Shown: positions 1-6,482, counted from the first letter of the stretch. The stretch is 22,476 bases of DNA from a virus (IMGVR_UViG_3300046006_002524:1-22476), one strand, 5' to 3'. Notes: generated by a model from the letters alone, not told the origin. A program made the numbers and translations.

Positions 1-473
1 ATCCAATGGCTTTTACCGACACAAATAAGCTCATCATTTTCATTAAACTTCCAATGTTGGAAAGGGGGGAAATTGACTTTTTCGTGGCTATCAGCAACAC
101 TTTTGACAGTTTTCTTACGACCAGGCGCCATTGGAATATGATCAAATGTCATAATTCTAATAACAATGTCTGTTTTGGCAATAGTTTTATAATCCGGAGT
201 CACTTCGAGAAGTTTTATCTTCTTGTCTCCGCTCAATCTTGCTGCAACAAACGCTTCTAAGCCTAAGCGTTTTGCTTTAATTCTTTTAGCATCAGCAATA
301 GTTCTAATATTAATTTTGTCTAAACTTGGCAAAATTAAATCATGCTGATGATATTCTGGTTTAGTAAAACTACTATAGGAACATTTGCTTTTATGAATCT
401 CTGCTAATAAATCTCTATTGTTTAGATATTTTACTTTACGTCCTGTGGACAGTGATGTTGTTACAACGGTCAT
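1..473 (-). CDS. 55: Late-transcription sigma factor (T4 gp55-like), N-terminal part, cut by window edge
   Basis: This minus-strand frame is open from an ATG at 473-471 to the window edge, giving 157 codons with the 3' end missing. A strong ribosome binding site (AAGGAGG, 484-490) lies 10 bases before the ATG. The N-terminus reads STGRKVKYLNNRDLLAEIHK, which parallels the KYNYVNNKELL start of T4 gp55. The rest (IVIRIMTFDHIPMAPGRKK, then FPPFQHWKFNENDELICVGK) fits my recollection of the longer gp55 homologues of marine T4-like phages, in which the sigma-like region 2 lies further downstream and so outside this window. In T4, gp55 replaces the host sigma factor on RNA polymerase, recognises TATAAATA late promoters and works with gp33 and the sliding clamp gp45. 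The gene diverges from the baseplate operon. The family assignment is from memory and the diagnostic sigma region is not visible; an unassigned conserved T4-like protein is the alternative. Confidence 0.55.
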   Translation of the reverse strand, partial: MTVVTTSLSTGRKVKYLNNRDLLAEIHKSKCSYSSFTKPEYHQHDLILPSLDKINIRTIADAKRIKAKRLGLEAFVAARLSGDKKIKLLEVTPDYKTIAKTDIVIRIMTFDHIPMAPGRKKTVKSVADSHEKVNFPPFQHWKFNENDELICVGKSHW

Positions 474-483
474 CTATTCGCGA

Positions 484-490
484 CCTCCTT
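484..490 (-). promoter_or_regulatory. Strong Shine-Dalgarno site of the gp55-like gene
   Basis: The minus strand reads AAGGAGG, a nearly full anti-16S match, with 10 bases between it and the ATG at 473. It is the strongest ribosome binding site in the window and supports that start codon. Confidence 0.8.
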
Positions 491-496
491 ACAGTT

Positions 497-526
497 ATTA
501 TAAAGTATATAGGTTGACAAAGTCAA
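497..526 (-). promoter_or_regulatory. Sigma70-type promoter for the gp55-like gene
   Basis: On the minus strand there is a perfect -10 box TATAAT (plus coordinates 497-502) and a -35 box TTGACT (521-526, five of six consensus bases) with an 18-base spacer. Transcription would start near 490, so the leader would be under 20 bases and would begin at or inside the ribosome binding site. A host-type promoter is what one expects for a gene that must be expressed before late transcription. The elements are read directly; the activity is inferred. Confidence 0.7.
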
Positions 527-531
527 CCTAT
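509..531. repeat. Perfect 10-bp palindrome with 3-base centre between the divergent genes
   Basis: Bases 509-518 and 522-531 are exact reverse complements around the centre AAA; the core is GGTTGACAAAGTCAACC. Each arm carries a TTGAC hexamer start: TTGACA at 514-519 on the plus strand and TTGACT at 521-526 on the minus strand. The palindrome therefore contains a -35-like element for each direction. It has no T-tract and lies upstream of both genes, so it is not a terminator. It could be an operator, or simply two back-to-back -35 boxes. Confidence 0.75.
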
Positions 532-545
532 TAGTTAACTATACA
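514..545 (+). promoter_or_regulatory. Possible sigma70-type promoter for the baseplate operon
   Basis: A perfect -35 hexamer TTGACA (514-519) is followed 20 bases later by TATACA (540-545, four of six bases). Other choices at normal spacing, such as AACTAT at 537-542, match less well. The spacing is long, so this would be a weak promoter. It is listed because the -35 box is exact and correctly oriented. Confidence 0.3.
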
Positions 546-557
546 CTTTATTTATTG

Positions 558-565
558 GGTAAATA
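558..565 (+). promoter_or_regulatory. Degenerate T4-type late promoter before the tail-tube cap gene
   Basis: GGTAAATA keeps the last six bases of the T4 late box TATAAATA. With T4 geometry the start would be near 571, giving a leader of about 13 bases that still contains AAGGA. The first two positions deviate, so this is weak on its own; position and spacing resemble the better box before gp6. Confidence 0.3.
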
Positions 566-571
566 GTGTAT

Positions 572-576
572 AAGGA
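572..576 (+). promoter_or_regulatory. Ribosome binding site choosing the ATG at 584
   Basis: AAGGA ends seven bases before ATG 584. An in-frame GTG at 566 would put this site inside the gene, so the ATG at 584 is preferred as the start. Confidence 0.75.
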
Positions 577-583
577 AAATATT

Positions 584-1387
584 ATGGCGGATAACAAGCC
601 GGGATTATTAAGCACAATTGGTAATGCTACCATGAGTGTTGGAAGAGGAATAGCAGATCAATCCGGATTAACTAGACTTGTCGGAACTCTTAGCGAACGA
701 CGCCTTGGGCGAAAACCAGGCGCAGCTCCATCGCCACCAAATTTTGATGTTGCATTTATTGGTACCAAAGATTTTAGAGTAAAGATTAGAGTACCTAGTC
801 AATATCTTTATACATCGGGAGTTGCCTACACTGATCATTTGTTTGATATTCAAGGTATTGTATTTCCCTTTACACCATCTATCTCACAAGATTATACTGC
901 TAGTTACGCAACGGTAAATCCTACTCATTCTAACTATGCATTACATTTTTATAAAAGTAGTCAGCCTGGACCAATTTCTGTTACTGGAAAATTTACTGTT
1001 CAAAATAACGATGAGGCATACTTGTGGTTGCAAACAACTCACATATTAAGAGCAGTTACTAAAATGAAATTTGGCGAAGATGCTGATCGAGGATCGCCCC
1101 CACCAGTCTGTAGATTTGATGCCTACGGTGAACAACAATACAAAAATGTTCCAGTTGTAGTATCTAGCTTTAGAGTCGATCTACCAGATAGTGTAGATTA
1201 TTATGCAACAAAGATGGATGATCGTTTCGGCTCCGGATCCAAACCAACTGGTACTATGGTGCCTACAGTATCACAAATTACAGTTACGTTATTACCGATG
1301 TACAGCAGAAAAGAGTTGTTGGGACAAAAACAGGTTGATGATTACATTAGCGGAAATCCTAACTTACGAAGAAAAGGATTTCTATAA
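584..1387 (+). CDS. Baseplate tail-tube cap protein (T4 gp48-like)
   Basis: The 267-residue protein matches the pattern of the gp48/gp54 tail-tube cap and initiator proteins of T4-like phages, which sit on the hub and start polymerisation of the tail tube. Residues 1-50 are a variable, Gly/Ser/Pro-rich head. The conserved core runs from about residue 54: GIVFPFTPSISQDYTASYA (91-109), then PTHSNYALHFYKSSQPGPIS (113-132), KFTVQNNDEA (136-145), PPPVCRFDAYGEQQYKNVPV (172-191) and the C-terminal PMYSRKELL (238-246). The shared fold with tube proteins is family knowledge; I recall the 'NP.H.NY...FYKNS..G.ISV.GKF..Q' pattern from gp48-like proteins, but gp54 remains possible. It is shorter than T4 gp48 (364) and gp54 (320). 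Start at 584 is chosen from the ribosome binding site. The stop codon TAA directly abuts the ATG of the gp53-like gene, so the two are probably translationally coupled. Confidence 0.75.
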   Translation: MADNKPGLLSTIGNATMSVGRGIADQSGLTRLVGTLSERRLGRKPGAAPSPPNFDVAFIGTKDFRVKIRVPSQYLYTSGVAYTDHLFDIQGIVFPFTPSISQDYTASYATVNPTHSNYALHFYKSSQPGPISVTGKFTVQNNDEAYLWLQTTHILRAVTKMKFGEDADRGSPPPVCRFDAYGEQQYKNVPVVVSSFRVDLPDSVDYYATKMDDRFGSGSKPTGTMVPTVSQITVTLLPMYSRKELLGQKQVDDYISGNPNLRRKGFL

Positions 1388-1684
1388 ATGGCAACTTATA
1401 AAACTACTAGTCCTTATTTTAGTACTCCTATAACAGAGGGATATTTAGATATTGCAGCATTTAGAGATATTCCTAATGAGCCAACTGATATACTTTATGA
1501 AATATTAGCGCAACATCAGTACCGTCCTGATCTGCTAGCATATGATTTTTACGGTGATGTAAAATTATGGTGGGTATTTGCCGTTAGAAATAAAGATATT
1601 CTTAAAGATCCTGTGTACGATCTTATTGCCGGTCAAAAAATAAGAATACCACAACTTGATAATTTAAGAGCACTCGGTTTATAA
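1388..1684 (+). CDS. 53: Baseplate wedge protein gp53-like
   Basis: This 98-residue protein has the gp53-family signature in its second half: PDLLAYDFYGDVKLWWVFAV (47-66), then RNKDILKDPVYDLIAGQKIR (67-86) followed by IPQL. In T4, gp53 (196 residues) joins neighbouring wedges when they assemble around the hub. The C-terminal stretch resembles the LysM-like part of the family. This version is about half the T4 length and is close to the compact forms seen in other tailed phages. Its ATG follows the previous stop codon with no gap, and an AGGA motif (1375-1378) lies nine bases upstream inside the preceding gene. One base separates it from the next gene. Confidence 0.85.
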   Translation: MATYKTTSPYFSTPITEGYLDIAAFRDIPNEPTDILYEILAQHQYRPDLLAYDFYGDVKLWWVFAVRNKDILKDPVYDLIAGQKIRIPQLDNLRALGL

Positions 1685-1685
1685 T

Positions 1686-3881
1686 ATGGCTGAACAATCT
1701 CCTAATGTAGAACGGAAAACAACAGATCCGAATCCTCGTGCAAGGATAACCCCCGGAACCGGTACCCGTCCTGTAGCCAATGTTGATATTACCGGGGAAG
1801 CTCCTACCCCGGCTGCTGCTGCCACTAAATCGGATAAGGCTGAGACAAATGTCCTGCATAATTTTAGAACATTTACCTACAATTTTACGTTAGCAGCATT
1901 GCCTCCTACAGCACTTACAGATAACTCACAAATTAGAGCCGCAACTGAAAACTATGTTGTTCTTAAATCTTCCGGTAAAAAAATAAATGAAATTACAGGC
2001 GGCGACAAAGCATCAGGGTTCAATGATGGCAGTCCTGGCCGATTTGATATGTTTATTAATAATGTTGAAATCGAAACGTTAATGTCGTTTAATAATGTTA
2101 CTAACATGTCGATGGCAACAAAAATATCATTTGATGTGTTTGAACCTATGAGTATAAATGGTTTTATGGAAGCGTTACAAGTTGCAGCCGAAGCCGCTGG
2201 CAATGCAAATTATATTTCTGCTGCATTTGTATTAAAAATGGAATTTTTAGGTTATACAGATGACGATGATGGTCCATCTACTCGAGCTAAACTACTTAAA
2301 GAAGAGGGTACTCGACATTTTGTTATATTAATAACAAAAGTTGAAGCTAAGATGGACGAGAATGGAACTCGATATAGTGTTAAAGCAATTGCAAGAAACG
2401 AAATGGCATATTCTGATGACAATGTTATCAAAGAATCTATCCAAATGAGAGGCGCTAATGTTTTTGAAGTTTGTGAGTCGTTGATAAAGTCTCTAAACAT
2501 TGCCGCCAAGAATGCAGCTGAAGCTGAATCTCAAACTACATTATTTGATTCTTATGAAATTAAATTTCCTACTCCTGATTGGGCAAGCGGCAACTTTGAC
2601 TATGACAAGCCCTATGATAAATTTAAGGAGCAGGCTAGAATTAAAGAACTTACTAATAATCCTTCTATTTTTACGTTTCCGGCTCCTGGCACAGTTAAAT
2701 CAGCATACGATGCTAAACCAGAAGCAGGCGGTGGCCGCGGATTTGTAAATCCACCGTTAGTAGTTACTGTGTCTGATGGTCCGGAGGCTAAACCGTTACC
2801 AAAAAACGAATCTAACTCTTACGATCCTAACATATCTAGTGTAATGTTTGCCAAGGGTGCAAAAATACCCGACATTATTGCTAGTGTTATTAGAGATAGC
2901 GAATTTGGAAGAAAAATTATTAACGATGCCAAGAACCCGTCAGCTGATCAATTTATTGAATATTTTCATATTGCAGTAGAGATGGAAGTAAAAGATAAAT
3001 GGAATCCAGTCACTTCACAACCTACCTACATTTATCGATATATTGTATTACCTTATAAGATGCATATTTCAAGATTGGCGCTATATCAAAAAGAATTAAG
3101 TACATCGGAACAAAATTCTTTAATTAAAAATTATGTTAGAAGACAATATAACTATCTCTACACTGGACAAAATGTTGACGTTAGATCATTTAATTTAACA
3201 TTTAATCATTTGTATTTCCAAGCATATCCTAGAAGTATGAATAATGCATTATATGGCCCAACCGGCGGCGCTGGTGAGGAAAAGACTGGAGTAAAATTAA
3301 ATCCAGTATCTAACGAAAGTTCGTCAACGCCAGTTCCGCTTAGTCCTAGGGTTACTGATTCTAGGAGAGATGCTGTTGTAGGACCAGGAGGCAACGCAAC
3401 TCGTCCTGAATATGATTCGTACGATGCATTAGTTAAAAATATGCATCAGGCAATTTTAGACAATCTCAGTATGATTAAGTGTGATTTAGAAATTTTAGGT
3501 GATCCTTATTTCTTATGTACTGGCGGCATTGGTAATTTTAGACCTAAGATTATCGATTCAACAATTACTGATAACGGTGAAGCTCCGTATCAAGTTCATA
3601 ATGTTATGGTCGTTTTAACATTTCAAAATCCTGAAGACATCAATCCCAACACCGGAATGGTTATTTTTGACAAACAGCGTATTCCTTACAATGGCTGCTA
3701 TCAAGTTACTAAAGTTGTTTCTAAATTTCAAGACGGGTTGTTTACACAACGATTACAGTTGTTAAGAGTCCCAGGACAACCTGTTCTTTCATCTGGCCGT
3801 AGTGGTTCGGGACCTGCATCTGCTACAATCTTTAGTGATCTCTCTTTACCAAATAACGCAACCTCTTCAGCTGAAGCATAA
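1686..3881 (+). CDS. Large baseplate hub-region virion protein (in gp27 position)
   Basis: The 731-residue protein resembles a conserved virion structural protein that marine T4-like phages encode directly before gp5. Visible blocks are a Pro/Thr/Ala-rich N-terminus (1-50), FRTFTYNFTLAAL (about 60-72), SPGRFDMFINNVEIETLMSF (116-135), KISFDVFEPMSINGFMEALQ (146-165), the middle GAKIPDIIASVIRDSEFGRK, a Tyr-rich stretch (RRQYNYLYTGQNVDVRSFNL) and, near residue 595, SMIKCDLEILGDPYFLCTGG. The 'DLEILGDPY' motif recurs in hub and baseplate proteins of many phages. T4 carries gp27 (391 residues) as the hub trimer holding gp5, and the place beside gp5 suggests the same role, but no gp27 similarity is directly visible. 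The region 330-400 is rich in Pro, Lys and Asn and is probably a flexible linker. One base follows the gp53-like stop; no convincing ribosome binding site is present, so coupling is likely. Confidence 0.7.
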   Translation: MAEQSPNVERKTTDPNPRARITPGTGTRPVANVDITGEAPTPAAAATKSDKAETNVLHNFRTFTYNFTLAALPPTALTDNSQIRAATENYVVLKSSGKKINEITGGDKASGFNDGSPGRFDMFINNVEIETLMSFNNVTNMSMATKISFDVFEPMSINGFMEALQVAAEAAGNANYISAAFVLKMEFLGYTDDDDGPSTRAKLLKEEGTRHFVILITKVEAKMDENGTRYSVKAIARNEMAYSDDNVIKESIQMRGANVFEVCESLIKSLNIAAKNAAEAESQTTLFDSYEIKFPTPDWASGNFDYDKPYDKFKEQARIKELTNNPSIFTFPAPGTVKSAYDAKPEAGGGRGFVNPPLVVTVSDGPEAKPLPKNESNSYDPNISSVMFAKGAKIPDIIASVIRDSEFGRKIINDAKNPSADQFIEYFHIAVEMEVKDKWNPVTSQPTYIYRYIVLPYKMHISRLALYQKELSTSEQNSLIKNYVRRQYNYLYTGQNVDVRSFNLTFNHLYFQAYPRSMNNALYGPTGGAGEEKTGVKLNPVSNESSSTPVPLSPRVTDSRRDAVVGPGGNATRPEYDSYDALVKNMHQAILDNLSMIKCDLEILGDPYFLCTGGIGNFRPKIIDSTITDNGEAPYQVHNVMVVLTFQNPEDINPNTGMVIFDKQRIPYNGCYQVTKVVSKFQDGLFTQRLQLLRVPGQPVLSSGRSGSGPASATIFSDLSLPNNATSSAEA

Positions 3882-3884
3882 CCT

Positions 3885-6011
3885 ATGTCAGAAAGAAAAC
3901 GCACCCCCTCAAAGTTACCCCATCCTGGTCCATATATTGCTAGGATAACAAGTCATTTAGATCCTACATTTATGGGAGGAGTTGAAGCGGTACTAGAACA
4001 AGGTACACTTAACAATCCTGAATGGCAAGATTATGTATTTCCTTTGCAGTACTTGAGTCCATTTTACGGAGTTACCTCGTCAGATTTTGAAGGACCTGAT
4101 GAAAAAAACTTTTACGATGTGCAAAAAAGCTACGGAATGTGGATGGTTCCGCCAGATGTAGGAACTAGAGTTCTTTGTACATTTGTTGACGGAGATTCTA
4201 ATCAAGGATTTTGGATTGGTTGTATTGCTGACAAGCACCAAAATCATATGATACCCGGGTTGGCTGCAAGTTCCAATGTTGCATGGGCACCTGGACAAAA
4301 AGAAAAATACGATGTTGATGCAGTACCAGTTGCGGAATTTCATCGCAAAAAAATCAAAGGTGCATATGAGCCAAATAGTCAACCAAAACCAGTTCACCCA
4401 TTTGCAGATAGATTACTTACACAGGGGCTCCTTGCAGATGCTGCCCGTGGCGTTACTTCTAGTAGTTCTCGTCGAGAATTCCCTAGTAGAGTTTTTGGTA
4501 TAAGCACACCCGGCGCACCCGACGGGAAAAGTCCCGTGAAAGCTATCGGTTATAAAGATCCCGGCCAGACAATGGTTCCTTCTAGCAGACTTCCTGGGCA
4601 TCAGTTTGTAATGGACGACGGTGACAAGTCTGGAGAAAACAAACTAATACGATTACGATCAGGGGCCGGCCACCAGGTACTGTTAAACGATTCTCAAAAC
4701 ATCATTTATATTGCCAATGCAGAAGGCACAGCTTGGATGGAATTTACTGCAAGTGGAAAAATTGATATCTATGCTGCTGACTCAGTAAGTATCCATACTG
4801 AAGCTGATTTTAATTTTAGAGCTGATAGAGATATTAATTTAGAAGCTCTTCGTAATGTTAACATAAAAACTCATGAAGGTGATATGGTGTTAAATGTTAA
4901 AAAAGATTTTAATCTTAGAGTAGATAACACTGCTAAAATTTATATTAATGGTAATTATGACCAATACATTAAAGGCAACTACAATACTACTGTCGCCGGC
5001 TCAGTTAACTTCCTTAGTAACGAAAAAATGAATTTAACAGGCAAGGGAGATTTAAGTGTTATTACTCAAGGAAAATTTACAATTGCTGCGGCAGGCGGAA
5101 CAAAGCACGGAAAACCTGGAGCTATATCTGAACCTGCTGCTGCTGCTATTCAAGAAACTATTGCATTAAAAGAATTCTTTGTTCCAAAAGTAAATGTAGC
5201 AGTAGGGTGGCCAAAAAGAAAATATCAAGAGAGTGCTATCAAGAGTACTCTGCAACGTGTGCCAATGCATGAACCATGGAGTCAGCACGAAAGTTTATCA
5301 CCTGCAAAATATACTCCGACAGCAACAGATGTTAGCAATTCTACTACCCGTTCATTGACTCCTACTACTCCTACTACTCCTACTACTACTCCTACTACTA
5401 GTAGTGCGCCATCTAGTGCTGGTGCAAATCCGCCTGTGCCCGCGCCAAATCCTAACATGCCTGCAGATTGGGCCAAAGATACTGCATTTATTAATAAAGT
5501 TAAAGAAGTCGCTAAAAAATATAAGATGGATTATATCGACCTTCTGGCCATAATGATGATGGAATCTGGTATAGATCCTTCTAGAACAAATCCTCGAAGC
5601 AATGCAACTGGATTGATACAATTTACTGAAGTAGCTAGACCTAGTATAGGTAACGTTTCATTATCTCAGTTACGAGGTATGACACGAGAACAGCAAATGC
5701 ATTATGTTGATTTGTATTTGTCTAAATCTACCCCCGGACTTGCAAATTTATCAACAACAACATTAAATGATATATACATGGCGGTGTTTGCTCCGTTTAG
5801 AGGATTTGGTAAACCAGACAGTACAATCTTATACTCTGACAATCCTACTTGGTTAGAAAAATTTCCTAGTAACAAACAAAATTTTGAAAGATTATCCTAT
5901 CAACAAAATTCTTCACTTGATAAAAACGGTGATAGAGCTATTACTAAAGCTGAAGCATGTAGATTGTTAGTCGGTAAGCGGGCATTAGTTACTAGAGCAT
6001 TGGGTCTATAA
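3885..6011 (+). CDS. 5: Baseplate hub spike protein gp5 with C-terminal lytic transglycosylase domain
   Basis: The 708-residue protein forms the central spike that pierces the outer membrane and cell wall. Order of parts: an OB-fold-like N-terminus (about 10-135, with GDSNQGFWIGCIADKHQNHM); a connecting segment with KAIGYKDPGQTMVPSSRLPG; a beta-helix needle (about 245-410) opening with FVMDDGDKSGENKLIRLRSG and continuing in alternating short strands; a conserved block RVPMHEPWSQHESLSPAKYT; a Thr/Pro linker (about 484-526); and a C-terminal domain (about 527-675) of the SLT/goose-lysozyme type with MMMESGIDP (catalytic candidate Glu560) and SNATGLIQF (572-580). An EF-hand-like loop DKNGDRAITKAE follows (679-690). 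T4 gp5 (575 residues) instead has a T4-lysozyme domain between OB fold and needle; no such domain is seen here. It starts three bases after the previous stop. The gp5 identity is firm; the enzyme class rests on motifs. Confidence 0.88.
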   Translation: MSERKRTPSKLPHPGPYIARITSHLDPTFMGGVEAVLEQGTLNNPEWQDYVFPLQYLSPFYGVTSSDFEGPDEKNFYDVQKSYGMWMVPPDVGTRVLCTFVDGDSNQGFWIGCIADKHQNHMIPGLAASSNVAWAPGQKEKYDVDAVPVAEFHRKKIKGAYEPNSQPKPVHPFADRLLTQGLLADAARGVTSSSSRREFPSRVFGISTPGAPDGKSPVKAIGYKDPGQTMVPSSRLPGHQFVMDDGDKSGENKLIRLRSGAGHQVLLNDSQNIIYIANAEGTAWMEFTASGKIDIYAADSVSIHTEADFNFRADRDINLEALRNVNIKTHEGDMVLNVKKDFNLRVDNTAKIYINGNYDQYIKGNYNTTVAGSVNFLSNEKMNLTGKGDLSVITQGKFTIAAAGGTKHGKPGAISEPAAAAIQETIALKEFFVPKVNVAVGWPKRKYQESAIKSTLQRVPMHEPWSQHESLSPAKYTPTATDVSNSTTRSLTPTTPTTPTTTPTTSSAPSSAGANPPVPAPNPNMPADWAKDTAFINKVKEVAKKYKMDYIDLLAIMMMESGIDPSRTNPRSNATGLIQFTEVARPSIGNVSLSQLRGMTREQQMHYVDLYLSKSTPGLANLSTTTLNDIYMAVFAPFRGFGKPDSTILYSDNPTWLEKFPSNKQNFERLSYQQNSSLDKNGDRAITKAEACRLLVGKRALVTRALGL
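5358..5400 (+). repeat. CCTACTACT-type tandem repeat encoding the Thr/Pro linker of gp5
   Basis: The stretch is built from ACT and CCT codons in the order Pro-Thr-Thr repeated (peptide TPTTPTTPTTTPTT). It joins the needle part of gp5 to the C-terminal enzyme domain. Near-identical triplet units make it prone to replication slippage, so linker length may vary between relatives. Confidence 0.85.
5919..5954 (+). other. EF-hand-like calcium loop near the C-terminus of gp5
   Basis: Residues 679-690 read DKNGDRAITKAE: Asp1, Asn3, Asp5, Ile8, Thr9 and Glu12 fit the 12-residue EF-hand consensus; Gly is at position 4 rather than 6. It follows the transglycosylase-like domain directly and precedes an 18-residue basic tail. 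Calcium binding is inferred. Confidence 0.55.
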
Positions 6012-6014
6012 ATA
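6007..6014 (+). promoter_or_regulatory. T4-type late promoter TATAAATA before gp25
   Basis: An exact TATAAATA lies across the gp5 stop codon (TAA at 6009-6011). With T4 late-promoter geometry (box at -13 to -6), transcription would start at 6020, which is the A of the gp25 ATG, so the transcript would be leaderless. In an AT-rich genome a chance match is possible, but position at a gene boundary favours function. Confidence 0.5.
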
Positions 6015-6019
6015 TCATT

Positions 6020-6454
6020 ATGCCATACAAAAACATTGTTATTACTCCTCCTAAAGTTCCTAATCAGGACACTACTAAAGAAAGCCAATTTTATCGAGGC
6101 TTCAGTACGATCGATAATCTTTCAAATGTAAAGATATATGATTCTCTGTTAGTAAAACAGGACCTAATTAATCACTTTAATACAAAAAAAGGTGAGCGAT
6201 TGATGAATCCTGAATTTGGCACCATTATATGGGACTTGCTATATGATCCACTAACAGAGGCATTGAAACAAGATATAGAAGCAGATGTTAGAAATATTCT
6301 TAATAGCGATCCTAGGATCAATCCAATTGCAGTATCTATCGACGAAAAAGATTTTGGTATTTTAATAGAAGTTTCGATGACATATTCGGCCAATGATGAA
6401 ACAGATACTATGCGATTTTCTTTTGATAAAGATGCAGGGTTAATTGCTCAATAA
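6020..6454 (+). CDS. 25: Baseplate wedge protein gp25 (GPW/gp25 family)
   Basis: The 144-residue protein has the GPW/gp25 signature: KKGERLMNPEFGTIIWDLLY (56-75), then a helical stretch LTEALKQDIEADVRNILNSD and a C-terminal beta part ending in MRFSFDKD. gp25 is one of the most conserved contractile-tail components: it binds gp6 and gp53 in the wedge and its sheath-like part begins sheath assembly. Length is close to T4 gp25 (132 residues); the N-terminal 35 residues are extra and variable. It lies eight bases after gp5 with no ribosome binding site, which may mean leaderless translation from the late promoter at 6007-6014 or coupling to gp5. gp6, its structural partner, follows after 49 bases. 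Confidence 0.92.
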   Translation: MPYKNIVITPPKVPNQDTTKESQFYRGFSTIDNLSNVKIYDSLLVKQDLINHFNTKKGERLMNPEFGTIIWDLLYDPLTEALKQDIEADVRNILNSDPRINPIAVSIDEKDFGILIEVSMTYSANDETDTMRFSFDKDAGLIAQ

Positions 6455-6474
6455 TATACCTACTTTTTAATATT

Positions 6475-6482
6475 CATAAATA
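6475..6482 (+). promoter_or_regulatory. T4-type late promoter CATAAATA before gp6
   Basis: CATAAATA differs from the T4 late consensus only at the first base, a position that tolerates variation in T4-like phages. It lies in the only sizeable gap of the operon (6455-6503). The predicted start near 6488 leaves a leader of about 16 bases, with a weak GGAA ribosome binding site at 6490-6493. Confidence 0.6.

Larger units (their letters stand above)
504..572. repeat. Three copies of AGTRTATA in alternating orientation
   Basis: AGTATATA occurs at 504-511 (plus), AGTGTATA at 540-547 (minus strand) and AGTGTATA at 565-572 (plus). The first two belong to a longer inverted repeat of 13 bases (500-512 against 539-551, 12 of 13 matching). 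The last two form a perfect 8-bp inverted repeat (540-547 with 565-572) whose right arm ends at the ribosome binding site of the next gene. They may be binding sites for a regulator or an RNA hairpin in the leader. The AT-rich composition makes a chance component possible. Confidence 0.45.

Noticed and set aside
6-260. Plus-strand open frame of 84 codons at the window start
   Set aside because: It lies antisense to the gp55-like gene, which has a strong ribosome binding site, promoter and family-like sequence; the plus frame shows no recognisable protein.
509-531. Palindrome as intrinsic terminator
   Set aside because: It is upstream of both flanking genes and lacks a T-tract on either strand.
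566-583. GTG start at 566 giving six more residues on the tail-tube cap protein
   Set aside because: The AAGGA site at 572-576 would fall inside the gene; ATG 584 has proper spacing.
1383-1390. TATAAATG resembling a late promoter at the gp53 start
   Set aside because: The box contains the start codon itself, so a transcript from it would lack the gene's start; explained by CTA TAA ATG at an abutting junction.
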